Shown here piece after piece: positions 10,880 to 22,169 of a DNA stretch of 46,262 nt. Source of the stretch: Welwitschia mirabilis (Eukaryota > Gnetophyta > Gnetopsida > Welwitschiales); contig JBOZIK010000001.1 in NCBI GenBank assembly GCA_051453625.1, forward strand, positions 114,647,521-114,693,782, written 5' to 3'. A model generated the notes under the pieces. The model was not told the DNA's origin. It made no database searches and worked only from the letters and a program-made list of their open reading frames with translations. The position numbers and the translations under genes are program-made. The stretch's first letter is position 1, and the number at the start of each line of letters is the position of its first letter.

Positions 10880-11140
10880 CAATAAGTGTATTAAGTATCA
10901 TAATCCTTTCACCTTAATAGAAGAATTTTCTATAACATGCTTAGATTTGACAACTGATCCATAGGATAAATATACTTACCCTTAATAAGTTAATAATTTA
11001 TAATTTTTTAATTGTTCATAAGTTTCATAGGAGATAACCTTGATGCTAGCTCTTAAGTCTACCAATTCTTCTATCTTGTAGGCTCGATTTATTATAATGT
11101 CAAGGACTAGTATACTTAGATCACTATATTTCTCAATCTA
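10880..11140 (-). pseudogene. Gypsy aspartic protease remnant
   Basis: On the minus strand, ELVDLRASIKVISYETYEQL (about 11070-11010) corresponds to the plant gypsy protease active-site segment DLGASINLMP..VYEKL. The catalytic Asp is still readable and the following Gly is now Arg. Downstream, VIENSSIKVKGLDL (about 10940-10880) matches the conserved second half (GVIEDVLVKVD). It lies between gag and RT, as expected for processing the polyprotein. Confidence 0.75.
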
Positions 11141-11499
11141 TTTTTCTTCTAAATCTCGAGTATAAACCCAAGATACTTGGTCCCTTTTATCTTCTTTTAG
11201 TTCTGATTCTTTGTTTTTTTTTTCTTTTCTTTATTTTTACTATTTATACTTTTACAAAGATCCTTCATTTACTTCCAATGAAGAGGAATATCTTTTAACA
11301 TTCTAATCAAAGGTAATGAAATAGTGGTATCCTCAAGTACTTTAGTAAAGTACTCTATTTCTTTTTCTTCTTTCTTTTTAGAGTTCTTTATTATCTTCTT
11401 ATTAAGATAATGTATTCTCTCTTGTTTTCTTATACTTGAATCTTTTATTAACTGATCTTAAGGGATTATTTTCTTTAACCAGGTTCTAATAACTTTGTA

Positions 11500-12900
11500 A
11501 TCTATATCTTTAGGATTTCATTAAGGTTGGGTTGGCATAGCGATCATTTTAGGTTTCTTTCCTTTATCACCATTTGAATGATTAGTATCCCTTTCTCAAT
11601 GTCTCCAATTTCTATAATAATCATATTGCTATTGCCTTTTTGAGTGGATAAATCTTTGCATAGATTTTTTTATCTTTTATTTTTCCATTTTTCAATTTGG
11701 TATGGGCAAGGTTTCTTCCTTACATGAAATTCACTATTTGAATTATAGTTAATTCTATTAATGTTTAACCATATCATAAAATTCTACATCCAAGGATAAT
11801 CGATTGCTTAATGGTTATCTTCATTACAGTACTCGCAAATTTCTTGCTTCTCTTCTCATTTTAACTGATTTACTTCTCTTATCAAAGTCTATATCTTCAT
11901 ATTAGTTTTTTCATATAATTTTTTATGTTTTATTTTGTCTTTAAAGTTAGCCTAAATGTCATGTATTGTTTTTCCTTTCCTTTTTCCTCATTATGATTTC
12001 ATCCCTAGACCATTCTATATAATTTGTCGATAACCTCTTTGATTTCCTCAGTATTTTCATTTATGTACTCCCCCCATGTGATATATATATATTTTTTTAG
12101 AGTGTCTTCTCTAAATCCTCTTAATAAAGCCCTTACCCTTTCTTCAAGATTTATTCCATTATTTGGGCATTTTGTTATTAGAATCCAATATTTATCCATC
12201 AATTTATAAAATATTTTATTCTCTCTTTGTTTGATGTTTAAAATTTGATATCTCAAGCATTCAATGATTTTCACATGTTTATATTTACCTAGGAAAGATG
12301 TTTTAAGATCATCCTAAGTTTTAAAAATATGGTTTGAAAACATGTGAAACCATAATTGAGCATATTTCTTTAATGAAAAGGGAAAATTGCTTAAAAAATC
12401 CAATTTAATTTCTAAAAAATTAGCTCTACAAAAATAAGGCTTAAGTGTAACATTAGTTCTTCTTCTCTATTTTCTTCAAAGTTGGGAATATTAATTCTAT
12501 TATTATTGTCAATTTTATCTAGCATTTGTAAGACAAAAGGATCTACTATATTTAGAGCAATGGAGCATAATAATCAATGTTTAAAAGTATAGAGTCCATT
12601 CTCTCTTCTTCCCTCTAATGCAATCCTTTGGTTAAGGTAGAGGTTTCTTTGTAGTTTGAGCATGGAATAAGAAGTTAAACTTCCTTTGTAACTTCTCTTA
12701 GCTCATCTTCAAGGTTTTCATATCTTCTATAAGATCATAGGGATTTATTTTTTTTAGGCTAAAGCATTAGTTTCTTCATACAACTTATACTTTTCAGGAT
12801 TTTGGACATACCTTACTCTTTCATCCCTCTATCTTCCATGCCAATCTTTTGTTAATAGAGTTTTTTGCATGTTGGTTCTTAAAAAGGTATTAGAATGCCC
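11500..12900 (-). pseudogene. Gypsy gag remnant with zinc knuckle
   Basis: The minus strand carries the retrotransposon gag core: FPFSLKKYAQLWFHMF (about 12400-12340; compare FPFSLxDxAxxWL) and the open 12274-12005 segment with CPNNGINLEERVRALLRGF, equivalent to the CPHHGF..QxFYxGL region. A nucleocapsid zinc knuckle follows at about 11850-11795, readable as CEYCNEDNH plus a decayed final Cys (CX2CX4HX4Y). The last Cys and several Trp/Arg codons are lost. Gag would have built the virus-like particle in the cytoplasm. Confidence 0.75.
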
Positions 12901-12917
12901 TCCTTTTAGTGCCAAAA
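12896..12917 (-). promoter_or_regulatory. Possible primer-binding site of the minus-strand gypsy
   Basis: On the minus strand, TTTTGGCACTAAAAGGAGGG begins like TGGCGCC of the tRNA-Asp primer site (G-to-A and C-to-T) and ends in a purine run. It sits just before the readable gag and after a CA that could end an LTR (TG at 12918 on the plus strand). Four transversions make this weaker than the other primer sites in the window. Confidence 0.3.
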
Positions 12918-13750
12918 TGAAAACCTCTTTTTGTACAATTCTAAACTTTAAAAAAAGAAAATATTAAAATATTTTAATTAAATGTTAAACATATTGAGTT
13001 GTAACCACCCCATAAATGGACTTAATCATGTATAAAATAATTAACTAAGGTTTATTGTAAGCTTTTTAATGGCTATAACTTTCTATTTATTAGGACACTC
13101 CCTTTGTTAAGAATGGTTATTCTTGGAAAATCTGTGTTCTAATTAATTCATGTGTTTATGTATATATGTGTAAATATTAGGGGTAAAAGTACTAACACGG
13201 AGATCATTGGAAAATCATGCACTATTTATTTTTAAGTAATGCTAAATATTAACACTAACTTATAGCTAAATTACTATTAATAGCAAAGAAAAGAAACATG
13301 AACTCTTTTCAAATTTCATGAAATGTTAGAACTGTATTGCAATTAATCATAATACCAACTACCCTTTTGAGATACATGAAAATAGAGTTAAGATTTATAG
13401 TGGTTATCTCTGAATCTTCTTTCTATTTCAAAGTCTTCTTCAAGAATAAATTTTTGGAATCTCCAAAAATATTCCTATCCTTTCTTTTTTCCCTTTTTAT
13501 GTATGTAGTCTACTTGAATAATAGAGTCCACTTCTTTAATTACTTCCAAAGATTGCTATAGTATAACCTCCTTTCTGTTGCCACTTGGTATTTTTTCTTT
13601 TCTTTCTATTATTATGTCTGCACATTGTCATAATATTTTTGCACATTGTTATAAGATTTTTTACTCTTACTTGCATATGTCTAATAAACGCAATAATATT
13701 TTCACAACTTAAGGACTAAATATTTTATACATAATGACTTATCACTCTCA
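12918..13750. other. No gene recognised; should hold LTR remnants
   Basis: By position this should contain the 5' LTR of the minus-strand gypsy and/or of the plus-strand copia element. I could not pair it with another stretch. A small direct repeat, 'gcacattgtcataatatttttgcacattgttataa', lies near 13620-13655. The open frame at 13337-13561 has no recognisable motif. Confidence 0.4.
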
Positions 13751-13859
13751 CAATAGCAAGAAAGGTAGAAATAGAAGTAATAGAAGCTAAGTTTAAAGTG
13801 GATATAATTATAAATTATCTTATCAAATACTCCATGAAATACAAACACAACTATAGTTT

Positions 13860-15640
13860 ATGAACAATGTGAAAAAAAAGATCATGATGCAAGAAACTAC
13901 AAAGTACTAGCCAATAAGATTAAAAAGTTTGAACAACATGTAAATAATATGTTTTTTAATGAAAATGATAATTTTACATCATGTGATCAAAATAGTAGTG
14001 GATATACTCATTTTACAAGCTTAGTTCATGTTATGTATACATGACAAATCCAACTATTACATTATGTTCTTAAAATACCTTTCTACAAAGCAAGGCTTAG
14101 TTATGTTGAAAGAATCTTTAACCCAACTGAGATACACTCAAAAAACATGATTAATACTACTAGTTTTTAATAGTAAGCAAATGGATCATGGACCTAGATT
14201 CTACCCAACCTATAACTTTAAATGAATATCTATTTACAAAATTGATCTTAGAGATCTTAGGTTATGTCACCATGATGGAAAAATCAGGATAACCTATTGG
14301 AGGAAGTGGTTAAAACATTAAAGTAGTTAAATATTCTTGATGTCATTTTTTTTTATATCATAGTCTTTAAAAAAACTAAGTTATCATTTTCAACTTTTAT
14401 AACTCATGGTTATGATGTTTATCTTATTGCTAATGATTAGATGTTGCAAGTAATTTATCCTTCTAGAAACCTAGTTATTATGTAAGGAAAACTTTAAGAT
14501 AAATTAACTAGGATTATTAGGCAAGTGGTTGCATGTCATTCTATGAAGAACAATGATCATGATTATCGCTCTCTTAATTTATCAACTTCATTGGCTAATT
14601 CAATTAATCTTAGTAAAGAGAAATTATGGTAGATGTGCCTTGATCATATTCATGATGACAAACTAGGCATCTACACATATCATTTAAATGGTGTTTCCAA
14701 ACTTTAATCAAAGCCTTTGAAATGTAAAGATTACATCATGGGAAAGTNNNNNNNNNNNNNNNNNNNNNNNNNNNNNNNNNNNNNNNNNNNNNNNNNNNNN
14801 NNNNNNNNNNNNNNNNNNNNNNNNNNNNNNNNNNNNNNNNNNNNNNNGCATCTACACATATCATTTAAAGGGTGTTCCCAATTTTTAATCAAAGCCTTTG
14901 AAATGCAAAGATTACATCATGGGAAAGTGTATTAGAAAACCATTTAAGATAATTACTTTTAAGCTTATAAGAAATTTGTAACTTATTCATGCAGAAATTT
15001 GTGGTCTTATGCCTATTACAACTCTTGGTGGTACTCATTATTTCATCACTTTTATTGATGATTTTACTAAAATAAGATGTGTTGAATTCATTAAGTAGAA
15101 ATCACATGCATTCTTATTTTTTAAATAGTGGAAACACATGACAAAAGCAAAGTCTAGATGCAGAGATAGTAATCTTTATAGTAATAACGACTATGAATTT
15201 ACTTCACATGAATTTGAATAGTTTTTAAAATAATGTCATTCATCATAAATTAACAATTATAGGTATACCTTAGTATAATGATGTAGTAGAATGCATGAAT
15301 TAAACATTCATGAATTATTCAAGAGTTTTATTGTTATATCAAAATGCCTTAAAATATCTTTAGAAGAAAAGAAATTCATATGTTTAAATAGGATCATGAA
15401 TTTAAGCAATCCTAGACTTTCTCTATCTCTTTTAATAATGATATGGTATGCAACCTAATATTAGCTATTTTAAAATTTTGGGTTCTAACTTTTTAGTTCA
15501 TGTTCTTTTTAAGAACAATATAAAGCTTGGTGAATGTGCAAAAAGGGCATTTTTATTAGGTATCCTATTCATTAAAAAGGTAACAAAGTTTTTCTTTCTC
15601 TTAAAGAGTTGTAATTACCTCTCAAAATGGTCTCTTTGCT
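13860..15640 (+). pseudogene. Copia gag tail, protease and integrase remnants
   Basis: The zinc knuckle reads QCEKKDHDARNY, a decayed CX2CX4HX4C. DHIHDDKLGIYTY and SKPLKCKDYIMGK (14640-14935) correspond to the GAG-pre-integrase domain. HAEICGLMPITTLGGTHYFITFIDDFTKIRC (segments at 14985-15080) is the integrase core with its first catalytic Asp, and YSNNDYEFTS (about 15180-15205) corresponds to the second-Asp segment LRTDNGGEYTS, with Arg and Thr codons damaged. ISYFKILGSNFLVHV and LLGILFIKK (15460-15590) match the conserved VFGCxAYVHV..FLGY segment after the core. Confidence 0.8.
14748..14847. other. Assembly gap flanked by duplicated sequence
   Basis: One hundred N. The 80 or so bases before the gap (from 'gcatctacacatatcattt' near 14668) recur after it (14848-14927) with only a few substitutions. 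Since this sits inside a single-copy stretch of the copia integrase, the copy is more likely an unresolved assembly overlap than a biological duplication. Confidence 0.85.
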
Positions 15641-16149
15641 AAAACAAATGACTAATTGATGACTTTATATAATTATATGAAGATATTGCAGCATTAGTAA
15701 TATAATTATTATTTGTACAAAACTAAGATTTAGGGATTATGAGAAACTTATTCACAATACTAAATCTTATCATGATGATAGTGCCTATACCAATAGTCGC
15801 ATAATGTATTTTTCTCATAGTAGTTACAAGAGGTCTATTTCATGTATGTAATATTATTTTTCTTTAAGATCTTTAATAATATTTGGAGGTTTCACCTTCA
15901 AGGATTGGACACTTTAGGTACTTATTTAGTTATTACTTCATAAATAAGCAAAGGAGATAGATAGATCTTTAAAGAGATGAAACTAGATGAAATGGGTAAA
16001 ATAAATACACACATTGCCTATTAGAGAAAAATGAAACAATTAAACTTTATTGGATTAGAATCTATAGTACTATATCTTGATGTAAATGATAAGCCTATTA
16101 CTTATGTTAAAGCCATACTAAACATGCTAGATGAAGATGTGTAATGCAG

Positions 16150-17670
16150 ATTGAGTTGGTAGCTCTAATAAAAAATGGAACTAGAGAATTTTTTTAATCC
16201 ATCTTTTAAGGGGGAGGAAGTAGTGTCAAATAAATGGATGTTCAGAAAGAAGTTCAAATTATGTGGAATACTAGATAAACTTAAGGAATTACTTAGAGTT
16301 AAATAATTTTTATAGAAACATAAAATTAGATCTAAGAAATATTTTGTAGCTATAGCTAAATAACTTAAATCCAAGCTCTTATTCCTAGTCGCATAACAAG
16401 ATTGGTTGATATATGGGTTAGATGTTAAAATGATGTTTTTAAATGATGATAATAAGAAAGAGAATTTTTATTTCAGAACCTAAAGGATTTAAAGTGGAAG
16501 ACCAAGAACATAAGATTCATAAACTAAATAAATCTTTCTATGGTTTGAAGTGAGTATCATATCCATACTATTTTAAGTTATGTTATAGACTAAAACATAT
16601 TGGTCTTAAAACATGTGATTATCAAGATTTTAATGTTATATATTCATTAAATGGAAGAAGGTAAATTTACCTTTTTTGTTGTATTCATTAACAATAGCTT
16701 AATTATAGAAATTTATGTATATTGATTTAGAATGATAAAGGAGAATCTAGCTAAAGCCTTNNNNNNNNNNNNNNNNNNNNNNNNNNNNNNNNNNNNNNNN
16801 NNNNNNNNNNNNNNNNNNNNNNNNNNNNNNNNNNNNNNNNNNNNNNNNNNNNNNNNNNNNATAAAGGAGAATCTAGCTAAAGCCTTTAAAATCACTAATT
16901 TTGGATAAATGAAATATTATTTGGATGTTTAAGTTTAGAAATATATTATAGATCTTATAGTAAAACTTTTAATGTAAAATTGCAATGAAGTTAAATACTA
17001 ATAAAAGTATAAACTAAATTATCAGAAGATGATGATCTACCATTTTTTAATGCTATAGTATATAGAAGGTTAGTTGGACGTATCATTTATGCAACTAATA
17101 CAAGACTAGATATAGTGCTTCTGGATAGTATACTATGAATATTCATTTATAAACCACATTAAAGTCATGGGAATGAATCTGTTAAAGTTCTATGATGTTG
17201 GAAGGGTATATTGAATTATGGTTTGGTGTATGAAAAAAAAAGAAAAATTTAGATTATATGCATACTTAGATGCATGTTTTACAAGATATATAGATATTGA
17301 AATATTAACAATAAGATACATCATCTTTTTAAGAAATTCACTTATCTTATGAAAATCTAAATTACAGAAATCAGTTATACATTCTTTAGTAAAAGCAGGG
17401 TACATAATAGCATCAAAAACTTGCAAGAATATTGTTTAGCTACACAAATTATTATCACTTATAAACATAATATAAAAAGGATTAACAAAGATGCATGTGA
17501 ATAATAAATATGCAATCCACATGTCAAGAATCCAATGTTTCATAAATGTATAAAACACATCTGTATAAAGTATAACCAAATTCAACGAATTATTCAAGAA
17601 GAAAACATTAGTTTATTATATTGTTCAACTATAGAATAAGTGATAGACATATTAACTAAGCCACTTAATA
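16150..17670 (+). pseudogene. Copia reverse transcriptase and RNase H remnants
   Basis: NGTRE near 16180 matches the NGTWELV start of copia RT. EPKGFKVEDQEHKIHKLNKSLYGLK (16470-16550, in pieces) matches the QPEGF..L.KSLYGLKQ segment. RRLVGRIIYATNTRLDI (17065-17115) and LNYGLVYEK (about 17211-17237) mark the RT end and connection region. NPMFHKCIKHICIKYNQI (17530-17585) and CSTIExVIDILTKPLNRSQ (17625-17680) are the RNase H C-terminus. The catalytic YVDD box falls in the degraded, gap-bearing region near 16700-16860 and is not readable. Confidence 0.8.
16761..16860. other. Assembly gap flanked by duplicated sequence
   Basis: One hundred N. The 27 bases before it (starting 'ataaaggagaatctagct') are repeated immediately after it (16861 onward), which points to an unresolved overlap rather than missing sequence. 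Confidence 0.85.
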
Positions 17671-17699
17671 GGTCTCAAGCCTGTGTACTTTAAATATTG

Positions 17700-19150
17700 T
17701 CTTGACTTATATGCAAACAAAAATCCTTGAACTGGTTTATAAATTCAAATGCTAATACATGCTTTAAAAATCTCTTTGTAAAGCAATTATGTATTAGTAA
17801 GTTTCTGCTAGTCCTTTCATATGAAAATCAAATTTTTAGCACAAGAAGGATTTGGTTGTACTTGTTTATTTAAAAAAAAACGAAAAGGAAAAAAAAAACC
17901 AAAAAACTAGTTTATCAACATAACAGATGACTAAATGATATATGACTACTTAGCTAATTTATAATAACATCTCTAGATGCTTGACTATCTAGTATTTGAA
18001 AACTACTTTAGCTACCTTCGATATCTTCATTACTTTAGCTATGCATCAATAATATTCTCAAATAGGATCAAACAATAGATTTTGAAGAGGACATGCTAGT
18101 TAAAATATTTATAAGCTACTTTAATAAATATTCTATATATTTTCATAGTTTTAGAATTGTATTTGCATGGGATTTTCCTTCAGTCCTCTAATTTTCCCAA
18201 AAAACTATTTTGTTTTTGTATCTACATTATGGATACATTTATCCATCAAAAATTGATAGGGGAAATCTAAAAATATTTTAATATTAGAAGTCTTATGTCT
18301 TATCCCACATCTATAAGGATGAAAAATCACTCTAGTTAATTAGTTTTTAATCCCTAATATCTTATCATAATAATTATTAAAAGACTTAGATTATTTAGGA
18401 TGCTATTCCAAATCTTGTTATTTGATTTTTCCTTTATTTTTTATAGTTTCAAGCAGATTCTTCCTTATAATACTACTTGCAAATTTTTTTCACATCTTCT
18501 ATAAATTACAAGCTATTCTAGAATTCAAAGTCTAGCAAGTTTTTAGTGTCATTATTAGGGATTACAATCAGTGTTCCTTGGCCTGCCAGAAATTACTCTT
18601 CTTGTGAAATTCCCCCCTTAATCTACTATTATTAAAGTTTAAAAAATTATGTACTTTTTAAAAGCAAGGTACATTTGAAACATAAGAGTGTGGATATCTA
18701 AACATTTACCTTAGATTCATACATGGAATGAAACTTTTTGCTAGGTGTGATTTATATTGTTTTTACATTCTTGATTGTAGAGATGATATATTTACTATTG
18801 TTTTTGAATCTTAAGAAACCTCTCTAAATCTTCCATTGTTGACAAATACTTATATTTGTGTAAATGAAAATTATGAAATTAGAAATATTTTTTATTAGAA
18901 TTTTTCTTCAATTTGCATTTTTTTGAACTATGTATTCTCTATTTTCTATAATGTAAAATTTAAAACCTAATTACCACCACCATTATTTTTATTAATGTTA
19001 CTATACTTTATCTATTTTCATTTATTATTTATTTCGAAAATTGAGTATCTTAGTAAATCTTGTCATCTTTTATTAGTAGTATATTATAAAAATCTTCATT
19101 CTTAGCATCTCATGCATCATGGAATTAGATCTGCTACTAGTGAAATTCAT
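17700..19150. other. No gene recognised
   Basis: AT-rich sequence downstream of the copia RNase H. It should include the copia 3' LTR, but no terminal repeat could be paired. A run of A with interspersed G (17870-17910) is a possible polypurine tract. No long frame or RNA motif is visible. Confidence 0.5.
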
Positions 19151-19906
19151 AGGGAAAGTAATAAAAAATTGAAATACCAACTAGTTATAAATAACTATGA
19201 TGTTGAATTTGATTAAGAATACTCAAAAAATTCATTTGAGACTAGTGAAACCTCAATTAAAAGATTATTTAACATTATTCTAGCTAAGATAATTAGGCCA
19301 TTATTTAAGATTCATGTATAAGAAATTTAAAGGAATTATAGAAAACAAAGTTCTTAAATAAACTATTTTATATGGTTCTACACCCTAACACAATTAAAAA
19401 TCAAATAAAACTAGTAGTACTTAGTTTATTGACTAACTTCTGTAATCTAAATTACAAAGATTCTTATAAATACATAAAAGAAGTTAAAATGTTAAATGTC
19501 AATTCCATGGAAGTAAGGTAAAGTATTAAAGATTATACTTTTCCATTTTTCTTAAAATAAAAAGGAAAATTCTAATTACATCACTTAAAAGAATGTTTTG
19601 TCACTGAGATGTTTTTCACATAGCTATTAAAAAGATACTTTTTAGTAAACAAAATTAATGAGTTTAAAGAAAAAAATGGTATTTTTAGAAAGAAAATAAA
19701 GAATACTTTCATAGGGCTTTTGAACATTATAAAGAGTTATTTATAAAATTCCCACAAAATATCTTTGAGGGCTAGATTTTAGTGAATTTCTTATATTATA
19801 AACTAGAGTTTAGAAAATAAATAACTAATTAAGGTAATGAGTAGGAAAATTTCACATCTAAAGGACTAAATAAAGCATGGAAACCCTAGAAAACATAGCT
19901 TCAAGC

Positions 19907-20239
19907 NNNNNNNNNNNNNNNNNNNNNNNNNNNNNNNNNNNNNNNNNNNNNNNNNNNNNNNNNNNNNNNNNNNNNNNNNNNNNNNNNNNNNNNNNNNNNN
20001 NNNNNNNNNNNNNNNNNNNNNNNNNNNNNNNNNNNNNNNNNNNNNNNNNNNNNNNNNNNNNNNNNNNNNNNNNNNNNNNNNNNNNNNNNNNNNNNNNNNN
20101 NNNNNNNNNNNNNNNNNNNNNNNNNNNNNNNNNNNNNNNNNNNNNNNNNNNNNNNNNNNNNNNNNNNNNNNNNNNNNNNNNNNNNNNNNNNNNNNNNNNN
20201 NNNNNNNNNNNNNNNNNNNNNNNNNNNNNNNNNNNNNNN
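19907..20239. other. Assembly gap flanked by about 210 bp of near-identical sequence
   Basis: The gag sequence at about 19693-19906 ('aaaataaagaatactttcata...' to 'aacatagcttcaa') is repeated at 20239-20451 with roughly half a dozen substitutions. The gag core should occur once, so the duplicate probably reflects two haplotypes or an unmerged overlap. Confidence 0.85.
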
Positions 20240-21369
20240 AAAATAAAGAATACTTTCATAAGGCTTTTGAACATTATAAAGAGTTATTTATAAAATTCCC
20301 ACAAAATATCTGTGAGGGGTAGATTTTAGTGAATTTCTTATATTATAAACTAGAGTTTAGAAAATAGATAACTAATTAAGGTAATGAGTAGGAAAATTTC
20401 ACATCTAAAGGACTAAAGAAAGCATGGAAATCCTAGAAAACATAGCTTCAACATTTAAACATTAGGATAAATTTGTTATAAATGATGAAATAGACAAATA
20501 AAATTCCAAAACCTTAGGATGATGGATGCATAACTTAGATGAGAAAATAACTATACTTAAAAAGTTAGATCATATTATCAAAAGGCTAGAAAATCTTAAG
20601 ACACCCAAATATAAGGTAAATAGTGAGAGAGCTATATATGCTATATGTATTTTTGAGCATGAAACTAGTGAGTACTCCTTTTATTACTTCCTATAAAGGG
20701 TAATAACTGGATAAGAAAATATCATATAAGCTAAGAGGCCCTTTTAAGGATAATAATGGTAATAATGATAGAAACCATTATTTTTTAATGAAAACCTATA
20801 TAACCTAGATTAAAAAAAAACAATTTGACTTTTTATATAAAACCCCTTAGAATGAAGCATCTCCTTATATCAGTAACCACCTAATCAAGCCCTAAATAGA
20901 TCATTAAAGAACACTTTGAAATTATTCATGAATTCTTAGTTGGCTATTAATAATAAAGAAGATTAAATCAATAGCCATATAACTAATAATTTCCAATATT
21001 TAAAACAAGAAATTAATTATATTTTTTCAAATACCATATATATATTGACTACACTTAATGAAAGAAAAAATGAAATGATTTGAGCTCAATGTATTTCCAA
21101 TCCAAAATGTATAAACTATTTAAAAACTAAAGGAGATTAAGAGAGTCAATGCTATATCATCTAGATGTGATATTCAAATTAAGGAATACATCCAATCACT
21201 TAGTAAGGAAACCTTACAATTTGGATCCATTAAGTAAAAGCATATCTCAAATTAAAAAAGATAAATAGAATGATGTAGAGAAATTTAAAAGTTAGAACTC
21301 ATAAAGAGCCCTATTTCTTACATGACTTACATCATTAGAGAAGAAATGACTTAAAGTAACATATCTAAA

Positions 21370-22110
21370 AATCTTTAAGGGAGTTAAGGTTAATATTTCA
21401 TTTTAGATGCTCTTAAGCAATCCCATCAAATCCTAAAATTTTTAAAAATATGTGCATGATACAAAGAAAAAATAAATAGGTAAGTGTAATAGTTAAGAGT
21501 AGACTTACATTCAAGTTTAGAGACCCTAGTTTTCCAATGATTTTATGTATTATTAGAAATAAAAAGATAAATAGAGCCTTACTAAATTTAGGGATTAACA
21601 TGAATTTAACATCCTCTTTATTATGTAAAGAACTTATATTAAAAGGACTAAATAAAACAAAAGTGATATTATGATTTACTGACTAGTTAGCTAAGATATC
21701 TTTAGGAATAACATAAGTCATCTTGGTATGGATTGATAAATTGTACTACCTAATAGATTTTGTAGTCTTAAAGATGAAAGAAAACCTAAAGATGTTACTC
21801 ATTATTTTACAAATATTATTTTCTTATCCACCCTATATGTCTTTATCAATTGTANNNNNNNNNNNNNNNNNNNNNNNNNNNNNNNNNNNNNNNNNNNNNN
21901 NNNNNNNNNNNNNNNNNNNNNNNNNNNNNNNNNNNNNNNNNNNNNNNNNNNNNNATTTTGTAGTCTTAAAGATGAAAGAAAACCTAAAGATGTTACTCCT
22001 TATTTTATAAATATTATTTCCTTATCCACCATAAATGTCTTTATCAATTGTAGAAATAGGATAGCAGATATTTCATTTGGAAGAATAGATATGAAGTTAA
22101 AAGTGTGCAA
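21370..22110 (+). pseudogene. Gypsy aspartic protease remnant, second element
   Basis: VNISF and a decayed LDAIKQ-P segment (21390-21425), then FKNMCM and KFRDPSFPMILCIIRNKK (21435-21565, in pieces), followed by RALLNLGINMNLTSSLLC (21574-21627). This aligns with the Athila segment ..KYKDPGCPTISxxIGNxxIERALLDLGASVNLLPYSVY. The catalytic Asp has become Asn. DKLYYLIDFVVLKM (21735-21780) matches DKFYFPVDFVVLD. The RPFLATADALINCR-like end spans 21800-22080 around a gap with duplicated flanks. Confidence 0.8.
21855..21954. other. Assembly gap flanked by duplicated sequence
   Basis: One hundred N inside the protease. The approximately 98 bases ending at 21854 recur from 21955 with about six substitutions. 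An internal protease segment is not expected twice. Confidence 0.85.
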
Positions 22111-22169
22111 TGTATAAAAAAATAAATTCTATAAATGATTTTAAAGATGTAAAATCCATTGAGATCAAT

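Larger units (their letters stand above)
5740..12900 (-). mobile_element. Decayed Ty3/gypsy element, Athila type, internal region
   Basis: A minus-strand polyprotein can be read in order: gag (12900-11500), protease (about 11140-10880), reverse transcriptase (10340-9600), RNase H (9600-9120) and integrase (7010-5740). The gag-PR-RT-RH-IN order and motifs resembling KWVSPVQVVPKK and ALWAYRTTWKT place it in the non-chromodomain Athila/Tat branch of Ty3/gypsy. Dozens of in-frame stops and many frameshifts make it inactive. The RNase H to integrase linker is expanded to about 2 kb, probably by a nested insertion (7010-9100). LTRs could not be paired. A possible primer site lies at 12896-12917 and a possible polypurine tract at 5446-5480. 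Confidence 0.85.
13750..17700 (+). mobile_element. Decayed Ty1/copia element
   Basis: Plus-strand polyprotein remnants appear in copia order, with integrase before RT: gag zinc knuckle (about 13870-13910), protease-like WIMDLDST (about 14180-14205), GAG-pre-integrase (14560-14720), integrase (14980-15640), RT (16150-16900) and RNase H (17040-17670). The order and motifs such as SLYGLK and DILTKPL are diagnostic of copia. Many stops, frameshifts and two gaps disrupt it. LTRs were not identified. A purine-rich run at 17870-17910 may mark the 3' polypurine tract. Confidence 0.85.
19150..22110 (+). mobile_element. Decayed Ty3/gypsy gag-protease, Athila type
   Basis: Plus-strand gag motifs: AFLKRYFLVNK-like residues and NEFKEK..FRKK (about 19610-19700), matching the KFFPxNKxxxLRREIxxFxQ segment; KFTSKG-KAW-ENIAS (20385-20445), matching the NGEFLxKxPxEAxDYLENIA end of the gag core; a CX2CX4H remnant as ICIFEHETSEYS (about 20644-20680); a Pro/Asn-rich linker; and SLKNTLKLFMNSQLAINN (20905-20960), matching the SxEDxLxxF linker of Athila gag. 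The protease follows at 21370-22110. No RT, RNase H or integrase of this element follows: a LINE begins at about 22170. Confidence 0.8.

Noticed and set aside
12080-12100. Short (TA)n run as a functional site
   Set aside because: Short simple repeat inside decayed gag sequence. Expected by chance at this base composition.
19858-20293. 138-codon frames on both strands
   Set aside because: Almost entirely N. The readable ends belong to the gypsy gag remnant or its complement.
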